Assembly: GCA_036873755.1 (NCBI GenBank) | Contig: JAVTVY010020525.1 | Coordinates: forward strand, 1 to 64,000 | Direction of reading: 5' to 3' | Origin: Hanleya hanleyi | Taxonomy: Eukaryota; Mollusca; Polyplacophora; Lepidopleurida; Hanleyidae | Length of the DNA: 64,000 nucleotides | Shown here: in pieces, positions 57,868 to 64,000 of the stretch | Layout: the number at the start of each line of letters is the position of its first letter | How positions within the stretch are numbered: the first letter of the stretch is position 1 | Notes under the pieces: model-generated | The model's input: the letters and a program-made list of their open reading frames with translations, nothing else | The model's database searches: none | What the model was told of the DNA's origin: nothing | Translations under genes and position numbers: made by a program

Positions 57868-60206
57868 ATTTGGGACAGGGCACGTGCCACCCTACTCTTG
57901 GTCTAGGTACTAGTATAGTAAATCTGACTGGTGACCTTCAACTAACACAATCTGACATCTCTCTGCTCAGTCGGGGCCTTTCCTTTGTCCCGACACCTAG
58001 ATCAACACCTACACCTGAGGACCGCATAGATCAACACATAGAGAAGATGATGCAAACATCGAAGATCACTAATGAATTCAATCGTCGGGTGAGTCTAGCA
58101 GACCGCTTCAGATTTTCAGCTGGAGAAAGACCACCCTTTACCGAAAAATCTGGGTATGTACCACCAAACGTTGATCAAGAAATTCCAAAATCTGTTAAGG
58201 CCCTTTCAGAACGAATTAATGACCTAATTTCAAATGGGCGATTCGGAAACATTCCAAACTTATCCTTCAATGAACGCCAATCTTTAACAAAACTTCGTAA
58301 AAACCACACAATCGTGTTAAAACCTGCAGATAAGGGCTCAGCTACAGTTATAATGTCAAGGGAAAACTATGTCAAAGAAGCCCAAAGGTTACTTGGCAAC
58401 CCTAAACATTACAAAAAACTGGATGGAGAAATATGGCCCCAAGATCATCCAAGGCTGCTCAACATTGTGGCAGATCTAAATAGGAGGCAAATCATTTCGA
58501 ACAAACAGTTTGAATACTTAGCACCCAAAAGAGACGCAAGATCGAGACAGTTCTATATCTTACCAAAGATTCATAAACCTATAGATAAGTGGGCAGATAA
58601 CCTTACACCCCCTGGGCGCCCTATTGTGTCAGACTGTGGGTCAAATTCTTACCACATTTCGGAATACATTGACTACTACTTGAAGCCTATCGCTAACCGA
58701 TATAGTAGTTATTTGAAAAACACTGAAGATTTCCTGTCAAAACTGTCCAGCATCCAAGCTCCTCCCAACACCTTACTTGTCACTATGGATATTGAATCCA
58801 TGTACACTAATATTGACATTGATAAAGGTATTCAAGCTGTTAAAGATGCTTTCCAAAGATTTCCCGATCCCAATCGCCCAGACGAAGAACTTTTGGAATT
58901 ATTAGAAATTAGTCTAAAAGGTAATGACTTCGAATTCAATGGGGAGTTCTATCAACAAATTAGTGGTTGTGCAATGGGTAAAAAGTTCAGTCCAAATTTT
59001 GCCACTATCTATGTAGCTCATTGGGAAGAGCAGGCTTTAAGAAAATTAGATAAACAGCCTCTCTTATACCTCAGATATTTAGATGACATTTTTGTACTTT
59101 ATAACCATTCCAAGGAAGATTTCGGAGTATTTTTCGAAACTCTAAATAACCATGACCCAAATATCAAACTCGAAGTAGTTATGCATGACTCTTCTGTGGA
59201 TTTTTTGGACCTAACAGTTTTTAAGGGACCTGGGTTTCAGAACACTGGATATTTAGATTACAAGGTCTTTTTTAAACCAACTGATACCCACGAACTACTA
59301 CATGCCAAATCTTTTCACCCGACCCATATATTTAAGGGCATAATCAAATCTCAAATCATTCGATTCCATAGAAATTCAAGCGATATACAGTATTTTCACC
59401 ACTCATGTGCGATCCTATTTCGGGCCTTGAAACCTAGAGGCTATTCCGCCCGGTTTTTACGGCATATAAAATCTGAAACACTTCGCCAAATCACAAACTG
59501 CCAAATAAATGACGTTCGCGAGTCAGAACCGGTAAGGATAAAACATAAACGCCCTAATCATGGCAATGGTAAGACCTCCAAATGTCTAAAACCTCAGTGT
59601 AAACTGGACGAAGTAATTGCTACACAATCATCTTTCAAAAGCGAACAGACCAAAAATGAATACAAGCTTAAGGATCAACTAAACTGTGACACAGAGAATG
59701 TAATTTATTTAATTACGTGCCGAAAATGCCTGAAACAGTATGTAGGCGAAACTAAGAATAAACTTCGATATCGTGCCAACAGACATAAATCAGACATCAG
59801 TCTAGATAATGAAGGCCCGGTCAATGAGCATTTTAATCTACCGGAACATTCATTTCAGCACCATTTTCAAATTATGCCAATAGAAAGAATTACTACATTT
59901 CCAACACAGGAAGAAACTGACAATCACCGCGCACTTCGTGAATCCTTTTGGATCAAAACACTTCAAACACGGCAACCCTTTGGTATGAACATAGACCCAG
60001 GTAAAGTTGCTAACAAAGAGTTTATTCCCTTCGTTCTCCAATATAGCCGTAGGAATGTTGAAGCGGCCCGTATACTGAAGGAGGAATATGAAACACTCCA
60101 AACAAAACTCCGCTTGCCATTTAATCTGAGACCTATCATAGCGTACTCAAAAAATCAGAGTTTACGCGATTTATTGGTAAGGAGTAAACTTCATCCGATA
60201 ACGTGA
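57864..60206 (+). CDS. Penelope-like RT with C-terminal GIY-YIG endonuclease
   Basis: 780 codons after the proposed -1 slip. The open frame extends back to 57825 but has no ATG until 58047, which lies after the conserved block 'NLTGDLQLTQSDISLLSRGL'. RT landmarks: 'LKPADKGSATVIMS', 'RQFYILPKIHKP' (PKIHK is typical of Penelope-like RTs), motif A 'VTMDIESMYTNID', motif B 'GCAMGKKFSPNFA', motif C 'YLRYLDDIFVLY' (catalytic DD), and 'KPTDTHELLHAKSFHP'. After a Cys-containing linker, 'NVIYLITCRKCLKQYVGETK' 'NKLRYRANRHKSDI' is a GIY-YIG nuclease (VIY...YVG, with CxxC and the conserved Arg), followed by 'RESFWIKTLQT'. The nuclease is C-terminal, i.e. the canonical Penelope/Neptune order. It copies RNA at a nicked target. 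No stop or frameshift is seen, so the copy may be active or young. Confidence 0.9.
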   Translation, partial: LNLGQGTCHPTLGLGTSIVNLTGDLQLTQSDISLLSRGLSFVPTPRSTPTPEDRIDQHIEKMMQTSKITNEFNRRVSLADRFRFSAGERPPFTEKSGYVPPNVDQEIPKSVKALSERINDLISNGRFGNIPNLSFNERQSLTKLRKNHTIVLKPADKGSATVIMSRENYVKEAQRLLGNPKHYKKLDGEIWPQDHPRLLNIVADLNRRQIISNKQFEYLAPKRDARSRQFYILPKIHKPIDKWADNLTPPGRPIVSDCGSNSYHISEYIDYYLKPIANRYSSYLKNTEDFLSKLSSIQAPPNTLLVTMDIESMYTNIDIDKGIQAVKDAFQRFPDPNRPDEELLELLEISLKGNDFEFNGEFYQQISGCAMGKKFSPNFATIYVAHWEEQALRKLDKQPLLYLRYLDDIFVLYNHSKEDFGVFFETLNNHDPNIKLEVVMHDSSVDFLDLTVFKGPGFQNTGYLDYKVFFKPTDTHELLHAKSFHPTHIFKGIIKSQIIRFHRNSSDIQYFHHSCAILFRALKPRGYSARFLRHIKSETLRQITNCQINDVRESEPVRIKHKRPNHGNGKTSKCLKPQCKLDEVIATQSSFKSEQTKNEYKLKDQLNCDTENVIYLITCRKCLKQYVGETKNKLRYRANRHKSDISLDNEGPVNEHFNLPEHSFQHHFQIMPIERITTFPTQEETDNHRALRESFWIKTLQTRQPFGMNIDPGKVANKEFIPFVLQYSRRNVEAARILKEEYETLQTKLRLPFNLRPIIAYSKNQSLRDLLVRSKLHPIT

Positions 60207-60218
60207 TCATTATCACGT
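60201..60218 (+). other. Hairpin overlapping the RT stop codon
   Basis: ACGTGAT-CATT-ATCACGT forms a perfect 7-bp stem; the TGA stop is in the 5' arm. Could be a 3' recognition structure, or chance. Confidence 0.4.
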
Positions 60219-61005
60219 GAAATTCTACATGGCATAAGCTAATATATAGCGGCCCCATTTGAACCCTATACGAAACTTGTCTCTAGGAACATTTTTAAGA
60301 TAAGAGATTTATAAATCCCTGTGCCCGTGCCTTCCACTTTTGAAAAATGTATAACACACTTTCATTTGATAGTCCAGACATTCCACCATTCATGTGAACA
60401 AATTGCACTCAACACGGAATAATTAATTCACACTTCCAAATAGTTCACCAACAGGTTAGTTTTGAGACCCATTTCTACAGTATCAGTACTGTGTTACTAC
60501 CTGTAGCAGTTGAAACCCAGTAAAACTTAAACAATTAAAACCAGTAAACAAAATTTTCTGTTGAATAACAGAAAATATGGTATGGAGATTTGAATGAGTA
60601 AACTACTAAACAGCTTACATGATACCAACAAAATGATAAATTCTTTGGGTGGCTTGCAGGATGGCTTTGTTTCACCCTCAGTAAACTTTTATCATTGTTG
60701 CTCACACAGACTAATCTGAAGGATGATACCACATCTTTCTTTCTTCTGCTGGGTTATTGCACCAGGCTGACTTAATTGGTTGATGTAGGATATTTCACCA
60801 CCAGTGGGCAATTTGACCTGAATTTGAAGCCTGGTTTGGTCTGTGATGAAATGTTTGGATGTGAAATAGGATACACGTTAAAGGCCACAGTTTACATATA
60901 TCTATAACAATATACTGAATTGTGTGTATTGAGGCTGGCAAGTTGGTAATAGCAGTGTAGATAAATGCACTAACAAATGATGGAAAATTAGAATTTCATA
61001 AAAAC
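60219..61005. other. Probable 3' untranslated region of the Penelope-like element
   Basis: No coding frame or recognisable RNA. It ends where the P2 direct repeat begins. Confidence 0.35.
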
Positions 61006-61340
61006 AATTACGGATGACATATCCCACCAGATTTTGTATTGTGCTATATATACAGTGAAACATACAACCAAGGGTTCCCGATGGGCATGACAGTGCACTC
61101 GCTGAGCCATCAATAAATAATTAAAAAAAACAATTATAATCAAATTTTCATCAGAATTCAGTCAGCTCAGAACTTGCTGGTAACAATGCCCTAATGCACG
61201 TTCATGCCAACAATCAAGGTTCTAATTTCAACGGTTCTCCTTATTTTGCCGACGAAAGGATTCGGATGGACTGACTGACTGATTGACTGCCTCATTCATT
61301 ACCGGACAATTTGTGATCTGTAGCCTACTTCGTAGGAAAA
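61006..61340. repeat. Direct repeat P2, right flank of the Penelope-like element
   Basis: Same orientation and content as 55506-55815, with an added GACT microsatellite at about 61270-61292. The repeats flank the RT ORF at both sides, as expected of the pseudo-LTRs of Penelope-like elements. Confidence 0.8.
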
Positions 61341-61559
61341 TTGTTAATGAAGCACCGCGAAAGTCACATTTCCGGCCCTGGCTCCTATAGCTATACTATT
61401 AGCGGTCATGTAAGTCGACCGGTCGCCATCGTTTGGTTACTATGGTGCTCTGTTTCTGGAAAATCTGAGATCTGCGAAGTACATGTAGAAAGCATCATCG
61501 ATCACAAGGAGATTATCGGATTCTTTTTCTATGAAGCGCGGAATACCACTAACTTTTAG

Positions 61560-63320
61560 AAGTAAATTGCTAATTAGAATCCGCTACTCTTTTCACACTG
61601 ATGACACCTAGTGATACCGACAAAATTAATTTAAAAGAATCTTTGACTTCCCTTCAAACCGGACATGAATCGGTCAACCAGGTACGGAGTGTCATGAGCA
61701 CAAATCTATGCAGTGAATACTGACAGTTTGATCTACATTACATGTTGGATGAATACATTATTTATGGATTTTATGAAATTATACACTTTTCAAAGAACCA
61801 CTATATCTTATGGCGCAGCACCTGAGGAAAAACAATTGCGTGTACCAGTTAACCTAAAAACTGCGCATGTGAATTTCCACAAGTAATTTCCTGAACATGA
61901 ATCAGCATCGCCTTGCATGCTATAAAGTGGAACACAAACGGTATAGGGTCGCTTTTGGGAGAAGAATGTTCTCACAATTCTGAGTAAGATGACATTCTCG
62001 GCATGTAAATACCTCAAACGGTTACTGAGATATTGGACTTTGAACCATAAATCTGATATTTATGGAATTTTGGGGGGAAAAATGTGATGTCACCAAATGA
62101 ACTTCTGATAATGAGCTACAGTACCGACCAGATTAAAGGTTCTACCTAACGCATTAGGGATTAAGTCCGAGCACGTTACGATTCACAGCATGCCCGTTAG
62201 TAGCCTGCTAACGCGGCCTTAGAATGCGTTAGGAGAGCGTTACAAGCAGGTTAGCTGTGAACAATGAGTGCGTTCGATCGCTAATTTAACTGTCTCGTAG
62301 GCTCTTCGAGCGCGTTACATTGAACAATAGCTGCGTTAGAAATTTTTAACGACCTCTCACCTCCTCGACAACGCCTATTTTATAGTAATGCATATATACA
62401 GTATATATGTACTTAAAAATAAACCTAACCTTAAAAACTATTCAGTTAGTTTTGTTTTTAGTTCACCGAATGACGGTCAACGTTCATTTTTGATCGTCGG
62501 ATGTTGAGGTAATCAACTTACCCTTCCGATTAGATTTTGCTTGGTGAATTTATTATCTATTTCTAATTGAGGTCATACTGAGCCCAACTAGCGGTCACAT
62601 TGAAATACCTATGGCCATGTCATTATATAGGAGATAAGGCGTTTATACCTGTTTGAGGCGAAATTGTTGCGGCGTATTTTTAGCTAGAAATGGTGATCAT
62701 GGTGCACATATGACATATTTTCAAGAAATGTAATAAATAATCCAAGAACATATTTTGATGCGTGATTTATTTTCTGAAAATAAATGAACGAAAATGAATA
62801 AGGGCGCTCGTTACCGTATATTTGGTAGCGGTAAACGGCATATTTGTATGGTTTGTATTTTCTCATACTTAACCTCCTACCTACTTGCTCTTACCAATGT
62901 ACTACGCTCTACGTTTCTTGTGGGTTCAGTCATAATATTATGTTGTAACTGATAAGTTTACTCATAATAATACCCTATAGAACGCTATAAAGGGACACAG
63001 GACAGTAGTCCGTGAGCTACTAGGGTTCACCTTGCACCCCCCCCCCCCCACTTCAGACCGAAACTATGTTTTTTATGTACTTTAGGACATGTCAAATAGG
63101 AAACAACTTGTTAACAGTCGATAAACTGGGACTCACTACCCCTTTAATCGCTTTGAAATTACCCCTGTGTTAAAAAGTACAATTTTTGTGAAAATAGGGG
63201 GTAGGGTTACAAGAATAGTCTTATCTTCCATAATTATTATCCAATCTTTATAATGTTGGTCACATATTATTCAGCATTGATTGCTGCATCAAATATTTAC
63301 AAGATACTATTACTATTTGT
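61560..63320. other. No gene seen
   Basis: At 62140-62345 the string GCGTTA/TAACGC recurs about eight times in both orientations over 200 bases; nothing else recognised. Confidence 0.4.
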
Positions 63321-63329
63321 TGGGTATGA

Positions 63330-64000
63330 CGTCACACAGGGACCATACATACAACAGTATGAGTAGTAGTGAAAGCTGGCATTTGGGAGTGCGTGACGGT
63401 GTGTTTGAGCGATTGAGGGACCATTCTTGGTCCGAATGCGTCGTGTGAGGTGTCAAAGTGAAGCCCTCGGTGTGGGTAGACCACGACTCGAGGGATGTCC
63501 ACATGATCTGTGACATCATTGGTGACGTCATCAGTAGGAGTAGTAGCCAAAGTGGACAATTTTGGGGGTGTGAAGGAAGGTGTTTGGGGTAGAGATGGAC
63601 CATCCGTGGTCCAAATGGACCGTGTGGGGTGTCATCTTGTAGCTCTCTGCATATAGACGACGAATGATATGGTTTTTGTTGGAAGTCGCATCGTGCTACT
63701 TATGCGCAGTTGGGCAGTAGTAAGGAAAGATGTCATTTTGGGCGTGGGCAATGACATGTTTGGGTAATCAAGGGACCCATGTTTGGTCCAAATGGACCAG
63801 TTCGGGTATCGTAGTGAAGCTTTCGTTGGGTAGAATCGGACTGGCGTGGTTTTATTGGAAGTCGCACCAATCTGCGCATGCGCAGTTGGGATGTAGTAAG
63901 TAAAGTGGTAATTCTGGAGGTGCGCAGGGGTATATTTGAGAGATTGAGGTTCTATATCTCATCCAAAGATGGAGTCTATGGTGTCATCTTGAAGCTCTTG
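63330..64000. repeat. ~176-bp tandem satellite, four units, runs off the end
   Basis: Units aligned on 'AGTAGTA..GAAAG' start near 63365, 63539, 63715 and 63893 (spacing 174, 176, 178). Shared blocks include 'ttgg(g/t)cgtg', 'tggtccaaatggaccgtg' and 'ggtgtcatcttg.agctc'. Units are roughly 70-80% alike by eye. The period is close to a nucleosome repeat. Confidence 0.8.

Noticed and set aside
58047..60206. Independent translation of the RT ORF from its first ATG
   Set aside because: Would delete the conserved N-terminal block (NLTGDLQLT...LLSRGL) shared by Penelope-like proteins; the frameshift model keeps it. Not excluded experimentally.

Overview
This is a eukaryotic, almost certainly marine-invertebrate, genomic window. 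It has AT-rich intergenic DNA, spliced genes with GT/AG introns, tRNA-derived SINEs, LINE, Penelope-like, gypsy-like and Crypton-like relics, and many TTAA-flanked miniature inverted-repeat elements. SINE tails of the form 'GAAATATTG...GCGACGTTAAAC' suggest a lophotrochozoan, possibly a gastropod mollusc; this is recall and inference, not a proven identification. Most of the sequence is old, nested transposon DNA, and most short open frames are chance or decayed.

Host genes. (1) The last exon of a plus-strand membrane-protein gene lies at about 2435-2979: one membrane segment, a basic patch, a Ser/Thr/Pro-rich tail, then an AATAAA signal abutting a transposon. (2) A complete-looking two-exon class A GPCR (7865-8651 joined to 11606-11907, 362 aa) has its intron placed just after the TM6 CWxP motif. 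(3) Two short candidate exons (about 41753-41890 and 45173-45400) are weaker.

Layout. 0-5.1 kb: a large direct duplication (1-1250 = 3885-5134) built on nested elements. 5.5-19 kb: the GPCR gene, TTAA MITEs, and an inverted repeat pair (about 5.5 and 18-19 kb). 20-51 kb: no clear host gene apart from weak exon candidates; it carries repeated remnants of one retroelement family (RT motif 'PAYGVYIS') with a conserved 3' module, a gypsy RT remnant, a LINE relic split by a SINE with a 12-bp target duplication, several minisatellites, and a 1.25-kb tandem-repeat element caught inserting into a retroelement copy. 51.6-53.3 kb: a decayed Crypton-type tyrosine recombinase. 53.8-54.3 kb: a minus-strand LINE RT fragment. 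54.7-61.3 kb: an apparently intact Penelope-like element with flanking direct repeats. 63.3 kb to the end: a ~176-bp tandem satellite running off the window.

The most notable system is the Penelope-like element. An SGNH/GDSL-hydrolase-like ORF (57256-57867) ends with the heptamer T TTA AAC directly followed by its TAA stop. The reverse transcriptase/GIY-YIG ORF lies in exactly the -1 frame and has no ATG before its conserved N-terminal block. The simplest reading is programmed -1 ribosomal frameshifting, producing a hydrolase-RT-endonuclease polyprotein of about 983 aa.
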